DNA of 64,000 bases from CBDFGN01 sp965247065 (GTDB lineage: Bacteria; Bacteroidota; Bacteroidia; Cytophagales; Cyclobacteriaceae): assembly GCA_965247065.1 (NCBI GenBank), contig CBDFGN010000006.1:3410001-3474000 (forward strand), given 5' to 3'. A program made the translations under genes and the position numbers. Of this stretch, positions 8,094-14,927 are shown piece by piece. Position 1 is the first letter of the stretch, and each line of letters begins with the position of its first letter. Under the pieces are notes generated by a model. That model saw only the letters and a program-made list of their open reading frames with translations, did not search any database and was not told where the DNA came from.

Positions 8094-9198
8094 TCATGTA
8101 ATTAAGAACATGATGACCTGCTTGGGCTAAAAATTTTTCTTGCTTAAACAATTCTAAATCGGCAGTTACCATATCCTCAACCAAAAGTTTAAGGTCAAAA
8201 TCAAGTTGCCAGCCCAATTCCTTTTTGGCTTTCTCGGAATCCCCAACCAATAAGTCCACTTCCGTGGGCCTGTAATATTTTGGATCAATCTTAACCACAA
8301 TCTGACCCCTCTTGAATTGAAATCTTCCATCGCTCCTTTTTACGAGCCCCACCTCATTTTTGCCTTTCCCTTTATACTCTAGCTCAACACCCAACTGCTC
8401 AAAAGTCATTTGGACAAAGTCCCTAACGGAAGTTGTAATACCAGTCGCCACCACGAAATCGGAAGGCACGGAATGCTGAAGAATCAGCCACATTGCCTGT
8501 ACGTAATCTTTGGCATGTCCCCAATCCCGTTGGGCGTTCAAATTTCCCAAAAATATATGATCCTGTAAACGCAGGGCTATCCGAGTAGCTCCTCTGGTAA
8601 TTTTCCGGGTAACAAAAGTCTCTCCCCTCAATGGGGATTCGTGGTTAAATAAAATTCCATTGCTGGCAAAAAGGCCATAAGCTTCTCGGTAATTAACCGT
8701 GATCCAATAAGCGTAAAGTTTGGCAACACCGTAAGGAGAGCGAGGATAAAATGGCGTCTTTTCGGTTTGCGGTGTGGACTCTACCAAGCCATACAGTTCC
8801 GAAGTTGAGGCCTGGTATACCTTCGTCTTGTCAGCCATATCCAGGAGACGCACGGCCTCCAGAATCCTCAGCGCTCCTAACCCATCCACATCAGCCGTGT
8901 ACTCTGGAGTGTCAAAACTCACCTTTACGTGCGACATCGCACCGAGATTGTATATCTCCTCGGGCTGCACTTCCTGAATTATTCTTATTATGTTGGTTGA
9001 ATCTGAGAGGTCGCCATAGTGCAGCTTAAATCGGACCTTTTTCTCGTGAGGATCCTGGTACAAGTGATCGACTCTTTGAGTGTTGAAAAGAGACGATCTT
9101 CTTTTTATTCCGTGAACCTCGTATCCCTTATTTAGCAGCAGTTCACTTAGATAGGCTCCATCCTGACCTGTAATTCCGGTAATTAGCGCTTTTTTCAT
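8083..9198 (-). CDS. gmd: GDP-mannose 4,6-dehydratase
   Basis: The 371-residue SDR dehydrates GDP-D-mannose to GDP-4-keto-6-deoxy-D-mannose, the substrate of the following fcl product. The N-terminal ITGITGQDGAYL, KRRSSLFNTQRVDHLY and HYGDLSDSTN are signature Gmd sequence. The catalytic set is Thr132/Ser133/Glu134 (in ASTSELYG) with Tyr156 and Lys160 in SPYGVAK. NHESPLRGETFVTRKI is also near-invariant. It lies 16 bp after the UDP-hexosamine dehydrogenase gene. Together with fcl it supplies GDP-L-fucose for the surface glycan. Confidence 0.97.
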   Translation of the reverse strand: MKKALITGITGQDGAYLSELLLNKGYEVHGIKRRSSLFNTQRVDHLYQDPHEKKVRFKLHYGDLSDSTNIIRIIQEVQPEEIYNLGAMSHVKVSFDTPEYTADVDGLGALRILEAVRLLDMADKTKVYQASTSELYGLVESTPQTEKTPFYPRSPYGVAKLYAYWITVNYREAYGLFASNGILFNHESPLRGETFVTRKITRGATRIALRLQDHIFLGNLNAQRDWGHAKDYVQAMWLILQHSVPSDFVVATGITTSVRDFVQMTFEQLGVELEYKGKGKNEVGLVKRSDGRFQFKRGQIVVKIDPKYYRPTEVDLLVGDSEKAKKELGWQLDFDLKLLVEDMVTADLELFKQEKFLAQAGHHVLNYMSDE

Positions 9199-9214
9199 GC
9201 TCTGGATCTCAGTT

Positions 9215-10471
9215 TTACAGCCGAGCTGAGACCATAGAAGGGCTCAACAAACCCTTGAGATCGAAAATTATCGTTTCTGAATCCGTGAAGGCTTTCCAGT
9301 CAATATCTTTGAATTCTTCGTGAGCTACGGCCAGTATAACGGCCTGATAGCCCGCTTCCATTTTGGTGGTCAAGTCCAGGCCGAACTCCTTCTTCACCTC
9401 CTCAGAATCCGCGTGGGGATCATATACGTGCACCTCAACTCCAAAGCTGGACAGCTCCGCAATTATGTCTACGACGCGGGTGTTCCGTATGTCAGGGCAG
9501 TTTTCCTTAAAGGTAATGCCCAGGACCAAAACCCTGGTCCCTTTTATGGGCATCCCGTTATTGGCCATCATCTTAATCAGTTTGTTCGCCACGAAAAGGC
9601 CCATATCATCGTTTATCCTCCTGCCGGAAAGTATTACTTGTGGGTGGTAGCCCAAACTTTCTGCTTTGTAGGTTAGATAGTAGGGATCCACCCCGATGCA
9701 ATGACCTCCAACCAGCCCGGGACGAAAGGGTAGGAAGTTCCATTTGGTTCCCGCGGCTTCTAATACTTCCAAGGTATCGATTCCAGCTTTTTCGAAAATC
9801 AACGACAATTCATTCACAAAAGCGATGTTGATGTCCCTCTGGCAGTTTTCTATGACTTTGGCCGCTTCTGCAACCTTTATTGAAGTTGTTTTATGCGTTC
9901 CAGCTGGGATGATTGACCGGTATAATTGATCAATCATCTCGGCTACCTCCGGCGTACTGCCGCTGGTAACCTTCTGGATTGTGGCTAAGCGATGTTTTCG
10001 ATCACCCGGATTGATTCTTTCGGGAGAATAGCCACAGTAAAAATCGGTGTTATAAGCCAAATTGCTTAATTTTTCCAGAATCGGTACGCAGACTTCCTCG
10101 GTGCAGCCGGGGTAAACGGTTGACTCATAAATTACTATATTTCCATTATCTAGGTTTTCTGCAACAAGTTCAGTCGCATTGGTTAGTGGCGTCAAATCCG
10201 GCTTTTTGAATTCATCTACCGGAGTTGGCACAGTGATGATGTATATATTTGCTTTGGCCAGCGCCTTTCGATCGCAAGTGAATTCAAGCCGATCTGAGGC
10301 CTCCAACTCCTCTGAACAAACCTCTTGAGTGCGGTCGAAACCCCGATGCAATTCGTCAACCCGGGTTTGGTTAATATCAAAGCCTATGGTCTGGTACTTT
10401 TTACCAAACTCCACGGCTAACGGAAGGCCCACATAACCAAGTCCAATAACCCCTAAAGCTTGCTCACTCAT
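9215..10471 (-). CDS. UDP-N-acetyl-hexosamine 6-dehydrogenase (TviB/WbpO type)
   Basis: This enzyme oxidises UDP-HexNAc to the uronic acid in two NAD-dependent steps. GVIGLGYVGLPLA forms the cofactor site; ESTVYPGCTEE, YCGYSPERINPGDRKHR and KWNFLPFRPG mark the TviB/WbpO branch. The catalytic cysteine sits in GGHCIGVDPYY (Cys258 from the chosen start). I start at ATG 10469-10471 (MSEQALG): the upstream in-frame GTG at 10487-10489 lies inside a good -7 promoter element. In this locus the enzyme most simply provides UDP-GlcNAcA for WbpB. UDP-GalNAcA production is an alternative, since TviB and WbpO differ in substrate preference. Confidence 0.92.
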   Translation of the reverse strand: MSEQALGVIGLGYVGLPLAVEFGKKYQTIGFDINQTRVDELHRGFDRTQEVCSEELEASDRLEFTCDRKALAKANIYIITVPTPVDEFKKPDLTPLTNATELVAENLDNGNIVIYESTVYPGCTEEVCVPILEKLSNLAYNTDFYCGYSPERINPGDRKHRLATIQKVTSGSTPEVAEMIDQLYRSIIPAGTHKTTSIKVAEAAKVIENCQRDINIAFVNELSLIFEKAGIDTLEVLEAAGTKWNFLPFRPGLVGGHCIGVDPYYLTYKAESLGYHPQVILSGRRINDDMGLFVANKLIKMMANNGMPIKGTRVLVLGITFKENCPDIRNTRVVDIIAELSSFGVEVHVYDPHADSEEVKKEFGLDLTTKMEAGYQAVILAVAHEEFKDIDWKAFTDSETIIFDLKGLLSPSMVSARL

Positions 10472-10488
10472 CAATCCAAATTTTGGCA

Positions 10489-10518
10489 CAAAAGTAATTA
10501 AAATAGAGTCGATTCAAT
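10489..10518 (-). promoter_or_regulatory. Bacteroidota-type promoter inside the polysaccharide locus
   Basis: On the minus strand TACTTTTG (10496-10489) matches the -7 consensus TAnnTTTG exactly. ATTG (10518-10515) stands 18 bases upstream as the -33 element. Transcription would start near 10482, just before the ATG at 10471. It would give the dehydrogenase, gmd, fcl and SDR genes a promoter of their own, separate from wbpI-wbpE. Confidence 0.6.
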
Positions 10519-10586
10519 CCAATGGTCCAAAATATTCCCATGGCCGAAAAGATGGATTTTCAATTCCGAAAAGGGATCCAGGGTGG

Positions 10587-11729
10587 TTAGTGCTTTTCAA
10601 AAAATGCTAAAACCGAATCTGCAATGAAATTTAGTTGTTCATCATCCATCTGTGTATGTATCGGCAGGGAGATTACCTGTTTGCATAGATCTTCAGAGAC
10701 AGGAAAGTCGCCCTCCTGGTACCCGTAGGGTTTGTATGCCTTTTGTAGGTGAAGGGGAAGGGGATAATAGACCATGGATGGAATACCGTCTTGCCGAAGA
10801 TGATCAATCAGGTTTTGCCGGGAATCACCGGGAACCTGTAACGTATATTGATGAAAAACATGTGAGCAAAAGGAAGACCTGATCGGTGTTTTTAGGCCCT
10901 CAATCCTGGCAAACCGGTGATCATAGTAATCGGCCACAGAACGTCGCCGAGAAGCGAATTCGTCCAGCCTCTTTAATTTTTGTCTCAGGATAGCTGCCTG
11001 AATCGAATCCAGCCGGGAGTTTACTCCCAGGCAATCATGATAATACTTAGTCTTCTGACCGTGATTACAGATCATCTTCATCTTTTCTGCGAGGTCTGGA
11101 TTGTTGGTAAACAGGGCTCCCCCGTCTCCGAAGCAACCCAGGTTCTTAGAGGGGAAAAAGGAAGTGGTACCTATATCACCAATGGTCCCGGATTTTGGCC
11201 TGGTTCCGTCCGAAAGGAAGGATTGGGCGCCAAATGACTGAGCATTATCCTCGATCACCGGTATGTTCCTTGCCTGCGCTAGGGCCGTTAGCGATTCGAT
11301 ATCCGAACATTGACCAAACAAATGGACAGCCATGATGGCTCGGGTCCTGGGCGTTAGAGCGTCTTGAACCCGCGCCTGGTCGATATTGAAAGTGTCAGGA
11401 TCTACGTCCACCAGAACCGGCGTTAGTCCCAGCAGCGCAATTACTTCTACCGGGGCCACATAGGTAAAGGCGGGCACGATGATCTCGTCTCCGGGCTTCA
11501 AGTCGAGCGCCATCAAAGCGATTTGAAGGGCATCCGTACCGTTAGCGCATGGGACCACAAATCCAGCACCGGTGTATTCTTTTAATTCATCTGCAAACGC
11601 CCAAACCTCTGGACCGTTAATGAAAGCTGAACTATAAATGACCCCCTCAATGGCGGTTTGGACCTCCTTTTCGATTTCCTGGTATTGCCCGACCAGGTCA
11701 ACCATTTGAATTTTCCTATTGAAGGTCAT
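10587..11729 (-). CDS. wbpE: UDP-2-acetamido-2-deoxy-3-oxo-glucuronate aminotransferase, WbpE-like (DegT/DnrJ/EryC1/StrS)
   Basis: This is a PLP-dependent sugar aminotransferase of 380 residues. The Schiff-base lysine is Lys195 in SFFPSKNLGCFGDGGA, and Asp161 in VIEDNAQSFGA contacts the PLP ring nitrogen. CANGTDALQIAL binds the phosphate, and VPAFTYVAPVEV is typical of the group. WbpE uses glutamate to aminate C3 of the 3-keto sugar made by WbpB. The gene overlaps wbpI by 14 bp. After it come about 115 bp and a promoter before the dehydrogenase gene. Assignment within DegT relies on the neighbouring WbpB, WbpD and WbpI homologues. Confidence 0.9.
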   Translation of the reverse strand: MTFNRKIQMVDLVGQYQEIEKEVQTAIEGVIYSSAFINGPEVWAFADELKEYTGAGFVVPCANGTDALQIALMALDLKPGDEIIVPAFTYVAPVEVIALLGLTPVLVDVDPDTFNIDQARVQDALTPRTRAIMAVHLFGQCSDIESLTALAQARNIPVIEDNAQSFGAQSFLSDGTRPKSGTIGDIGTTSFFPSKNLGCFGDGGALFTNNPDLAEKMKMICNHGQKTKYYHDCLGVNSRLDSIQAAILRQKLKRLDEFASRRRSVADYYDHRFARIEGLKTPIRSSFCSHVFHQYTLQVPGDSRQNLIDHLRQDGIPSMVYYPLPLHLQKAYKPYGYQEGDFPVSEDLCKQVISLPIHTQMDDEQLNFIADSVLAFFEKH

Positions 11730-12795
11730 TTGGCTCCATTAGACTGTCCGTAATAAGTTTGGCGGTATTCCCTGTGCCATACAGGCCGGTCTGAATTATC
11801 CCCGGATCCATTGTTGACACCTGCTCGAAGGCCTCCAGAATCCTCTCCTTATTGGCGCCAACCAAAAAGCTAGCGCCGTTCTCGACTAATTCTACCCATT
11901 CGGTCTCATCTCTAAGCGTTAAGCAATATTTGTTGAAAAAGTAGGCTTCTTTCTGAAGTCCGCCACTGTCAGTAATGATCAGGGATGCTTTTTTGGTAAG
12001 ATTGATCATATCCAAATAGCTTACGGGATCCAGGATCTCGAACTGGATTGCTAGGTTTTCCCCTTCAATAATCCTCCTAGTCCGCGGATGGAGGGGAACA
12101 ACTACCCGGGTTTTCTGAGCAATATTATTCAAGGCGTCCAGGATTCCTGTCAAGCGCTTGACATTATCCGTGTTCTCGGCTCGATGGATTGTGCCCAAAA
12201 CGTACCGGTCTAGCCCGAGTCCGGAGACCACCCTAGATGACATTTCGGCTTTGGCTGAATAAAATAAGCACGAATCGTACATGATATCCCCAGTTTCACG
12301 CACCTTAGAGCCATAAATCCCTTCTCCCTTCAAATTCTTGGTGGCGGCCCTGCTCGGAGTAAGAAGCAGATCTGAAACATGGTCCGTGAGTATACGGTTT
12401 ATCTCCTCGGGCATACGTTTATTAAACGATCTCAAGCCAGCCTCCACGTGCGCCACTTTAAGGTGCAATTTACTGGCGGCAAGCGCGCCTGCCAGAGTGG
12501 AATTGGTGTCGCCATGGACTATAACCCAATCGGGTTTCTCCTTTAGCAATACGACTTCAATTCGGTCGAGCATCTTGCCCGTCATTGCTCCGTGGCCCAA
12601 ATTATTGACTTCCAAATTGTAGTCGGGATTTGGAATTTCCATCTCTTGGAAAAAAACTTTGCTCATGTTGTGATCGTAATGTTGTCCGGTGTGCACAATC
12701 ACCTCAACAATACCCTGATTTCTTCTCAACTCATGACTGAGCATTGCGGATTTGATGAACTGGGGTCTCGCCCCGACGACTTGCAAAACTTTCAT
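11716..12795 (-). CDS. wbpI: UDP-2,3-diacetamido-2,3-dideoxy-glucuronate 2-epimerase, WbpI-like
   Basis: The 359-residue protein is a non-hydrolysing UDP-sugar 2-epimerase of the WecB fold. VGARPQFIKSAMLSHEL, VHTGQHYDHNMS, VHGDTNSTLAGALAASKL, HVEAGLRSFNKRMPEEINR and DSGGLQKEAYF line up with WbpI better than with plain WecB as far as I recall. WbpI inverts C2 to yield UDP-ManNAc3NAcA, the last step of the route. I use ATG 12793-12795 (MKVLQVVGARP). An in-frame start 54 bp upstream would add residues that lack family resemblance. It is the first gene of the leftward locus, divergent from ccmB. Confidence 0.9.
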   Translation of the reverse strand: MKVLQVVGARPQFIKSAMLSHELRRNQGIVEVIVHTGQHYDHNMSKVFFQEMEIPNPDYNLEVNNLGHGAMTGKMLDRIEVVLLKEKPDWVIVHGDTNSTLAGALAASKLHLKVAHVEAGLRSFNKRMPEEINRILTDHVSDLLLTPSRAATKNLKGEGIYGSKVRETGDIMYDSCLFYSAKAEMSSRVVSGLGLDRYVLGTIHRAENTDNVKRLTGILDALNNIAQKTRVVVPLHPRTRRIIEGENLAIQFEILDPVSYLDMINLTKKASLIITDSGGLQKEAYFFNKYCLTLRDETEWVELVENGASFLVGANKERILEAFEQVSTMDPGIIQTGLYGTGNTAKLITDSLMEPNDLQ

Positions 12796-12868
12796 TTCCA
12801 AACAATAGCCTTGAGAGCTGCAAATTAAGGAAAACAGCGCCATATACATCTTTGATGGCGATAAATAC

Positions 12869-12876
12869 TATCTTTG
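12869..12876 (+). promoter_or_regulatory. -7 element upstream of ccmB
   Basis: TATCTTTG fits TAnnTTTG exactly and ends 9 bases before the ccmB ATG, so the transcript would have almost no leader. A convincing -33 element at the usual spacing is not seen, so support is partial. Confidence 0.4.
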
Positions 12877-12885
12877 CGATATCTA

Positions 12886-13554
12886 ATGCAACTCCAACAG
12901 GTCAAGAATTTAATAGCCAAAGACATCCTTCTTGAATGGAGGCAAAAGTACTCATTCAATGGAATGCTTCTTTACGTTGGATGTACGGTTTTCGTGACAT
13001 ATTTGAGCTTCAATCTGAAGGCATCCAGCCTCGGAAATGTTACCTGGAACACCCTGTTTTGGATCATCATGCTGTTTGTCGGAGTCAACGCTGTTGCTAA
13101 AAGCTTCATCCAGGAACGGGAGGGTAGAATTCTGTACTATTACGAGTTGGCAAGTCCTGAGGCCATAATAGTGGCTAAAATAATCTACAATGTGCTCATA
13201 ATGTGTTTGCTCGGCCTCGTTGGCCTGGGTCTATATTCCCTGGTGCTTGGAAACCCGGTAATCGACAATATGCTGTTCATTGTCAATCTTTTGTTGGCAT
13301 CCGTAGGTTTCTCATCCACCTTAACGTTGATCTCAGCGATCGCGTCCAAAACCCAAAATGGAACTACGTTGATGGCCGTTTTGAGCTTTCCAGTTATAAT
13401 TCCACTGTTGCTAATGGCAATTCGGATTTCTAACAATGCTCTTGACGGATTGGACAGATCTGCCAGCACCGGATCCTTAATAATCCTTGTTGCGATTAAC
13501 GTGATTGTTATATCCTTATCTTTAATTTTGTTTCCATACCTGTGGAGAAGCTAA
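12886..13554 (+). CDS. ccmB: Haem exporter membrane subunit CcmB
   Basis: This hydrophobic protein of about 222 residues has six predicted membrane segments. It carries the family stretches FNGMLLYVGCTVFVTYLSF, VNAVAKSFIQEREGR and YYYELASPEAIIVAK. CcmB is the permease partner of the CcmA ATPase in cytochrome c maturation System I and acts with CcmC to release holo-CcmE. I start at ATG 12886 (MQLQQVKNL); an upstream TTG overlaps the -7 element. It heads ccmBCDEF. No ccmA gene is visible beside it, so the ATPase must be encoded elsewhere if it is present. Confidence 0.92.
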   Translation: MQLQQVKNLIAKDILLEWRQKYSFNGMLLYVGCTVFVTYLSFNLKASSLGNVTWNTLFWIIMLFVGVNAVAKSFIQEREGRILYYYELASPEAIIVAKIIYNVLIMCLLGLVGLGLYSLVLGNPVIDNMLFIVNLLLASVGFSSTLTLISAIASKTQNGTTLMAVLSFPVIIPLLLMAIRISNNALDGLDRSASTGSLIILVAINVIVISLSLILFPYLWRS

Positions 13555-13556
13555 AT

Positions 13557-14225
13557 ATGGCATTTAAACGACATTGGTGGAAGGCCTTAACGGCAATGCT
13601 ATTGGTGTTTGTGTTGATAGCTGGATACCTCGGAGAGGTTCCAAGATTAGCCATCTTAAATGAAACCATAAGGGCTCTATACTTTCATGTTCCCATGTGG
13701 TTCGGTATGGTGATTCTTTTTCTGGTTTCAGTAATATTCGCGATCCGGACTTTGGCGACGAACGATCCTAATCATGACCAAATTTCACTGGAATTCGCCA
13801 ATACCGGTTTGGTGTTTGGATCATTAGGTGTCTTGACGGGAATGGTGTGGGCAAATTTCACCTGGGGGTCTCCCTGGAGCGGCGATCCAAAGCAGAACAG
13901 CGCTGCCATTGCCTTATTGATCTATTTTGCCTATCTGGTGCTGAGGGGTTCTCTTGAAGATGAGCAGCAACGGGCCAGAATAAGTGCAGTATATAATATA
14001 TTTGCCTTTTGGGCTATGATCCCGTTGTTGTTCATTTTACCCAGGTTAGCCGATTCTTTGCATCCGGGTAGCGGAGGGAACCCCGGTTTCAATGCATACG
14101 ATCTGGACAATAAACTGAGGTTGATTTTTTACCCGGCCGTTGTTGGTTGGACTGGTTTAGGAATTTGGTTAACAAGTTTGAGAATTCGGTGGAGGAGATT
14201 GCTAAGGGCCGCTGAAGAATTGTGA
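13557..14225 (+). CDS. ccmC: Haem handling protein CcmC
   Basis: The protein has about 222 residues and six membrane segments. LYFHVPMW carries the first haem-ligand histidine and SLHPG the second, flanking the periplasmic tryptophan-rich (WWD-type) region TWGSPWSGDPKQNSAAI. CcmC loads haem onto CcmE. The start ATG at 13557 is 2 bp after the ccmB stop; an alternative GTG at 13542 would overlap ccmB. The tryptophan motif is shorter than the proteobacterial one, which seems normal for Bacteroidota homologues. Confidence 0.93.
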   Translation: MAFKRHWWKALTAMLLVFVLIAGYLGEVPRLAILNETIRALYFHVPMWFGMVILFLVSVIFAIRTLATNDPNHDQISLEFANTGLVFGSLGVLTGMVWANFTWGSPWSGDPKQNSAAIALLIYFAYLVLRGSLEDEQQRARISAVYNIFAFWAMIPLLFILPRLADSLHPGSGGNPGFNAYDLDNKLRLIFYPAVVGWTGLGIWLTSLRIRWRRLLRAAEEL

Positions 14226-14228
14226 TAC

Positions 14229-14501
14229 ATGATCAGAAATCTGTTGATAATCGTTTTGTTAACAATGTGGTTTAGGCTGGCTGCCCAGGAAAAGATCCGG
14301 GTGCAAGAGGCCGATTATGGCAATTATGATATAGAAATGGCTGATCAACTGCGTAAGGACGGTAAGATCTACGTTGTGGTGGCTATAACCTGCTTGATCT
14401 TGATTGGACTGCTAGGATATGCTACCTACATAGATAGACGAATCAGTTCCCTGGAGAAGAAAGTTTTCGATTCCAATATGAACAGAAAAGAAGATCAGTG
14501 A
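14229..14501 (+). CDS. ccmD: CcmD-like small membrane protein
   Basis: The protein has 90 residues with an N-terminal hydrophobic segment ending RLAAQEKIR, which looks like a cleavable signal. A second membrane helix VVVAITCLILIGLLGYATY is followed by a charged tail RRISSLEKKVF. It sits between ccmC and ccmE with gaps of 3 and 6 bp. CcmD in other organisms is a single-helix protein that helps release holo-CcmE from CcmABC. Sequence similarity is weak in this family, so the call rests on size, topology and position. Confidence 0.7.
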   Translation: MIRNLLIIVLLTMWFRLAAQEKIRVQEADYGNYDIEMADQLRKDGKIYVVVAITCLILIGLLGYATYIDRRISSLEKKVFDSNMNRKEDQ

Positions 14502-14507
14502 GTTGAT

Positions 14508-14927
14508 ATGAAGAAGACCCATTTGTTTGGAATAATCATTATTGGCCTGGCCATTTTCATTATCATTTCTACGGCCGGAGATGCGAGTACCTATGTGACT
14601 TTTGATGAAGCTGATGAAATGGCACAGGAAGGGGACCTGACCCACATCCACGTAGTTGGCAGGCTAAAAAAAGATGATCAAGGCAGTATAATTGAAGTTA
14701 AATCCAGTTCTGATAAATTGTCATTCTCGTTTACGCTGATCGATGAAAACAATCACGAGCAAACCGTGGTTTACAACGAGCCAATGCCACCGGATTTTCT
14801 GCGCTCGGAACAGGTTGTGGTAATAGGATCTTTTCGGGACGGCCAATTCGGGGCCGATAAGATCCTGATGAAGTGCCCCTCGAAATATGTTGAGGAGAAG
14901 GTGGAGATAAGCTCAAATTTATATTAA
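14508..14927 (+). CDS. ccmE: Cytochrome c maturation haem chaperone CcmE, Cys-type (CxxxY)
   Basis: This haem chaperone has 139 residues with an N-terminal anchor IIIIGLAIFIIIST and an OB-fold periplasmic domain (HVVGRLKKD, VVYNEPMPPDF, VVVIGSFRDGQF). The haem-binding site reads CPSKY with Cys123 and Tyr127, in place of the histidine of the classical HxxxY. Such CxxxY proteins are known from the System I* variants of some archaea and sulfate reducers, which also lack CcmH and CcmG. Neither ccmG nor ccmH is found here. CcmE carries haem from CcmC to CcmF. Confidence 0.9.
   Translation: MKKTHLFGIIIIGLAIFIIISTAGDASTYVTFDEADEMAQEGDLTHIHVVGRLKKDDQGSIIEVKSSSDKLSFSFTLIDENNHEQTVVYNEPMPPDFLRSEQVVVIGSFRDGQFGADKILMKCPSKYVEEKVEISSNLY

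Noticed and set aside
9320..9676. Plus-strand frame of 118 codons inside the dehydrogenase gene
   Set aside because: The minus strand encodes a full, motif-rich dehydrogenase here; the plus frame has no recognisable features.
12796..12868. Minus-strand promoter for wbpI
   Set aside because: TAATTTG occurs but lacks one base of the TAnnTTTG spacing, and no -33 partner is seen, so it was not listed.
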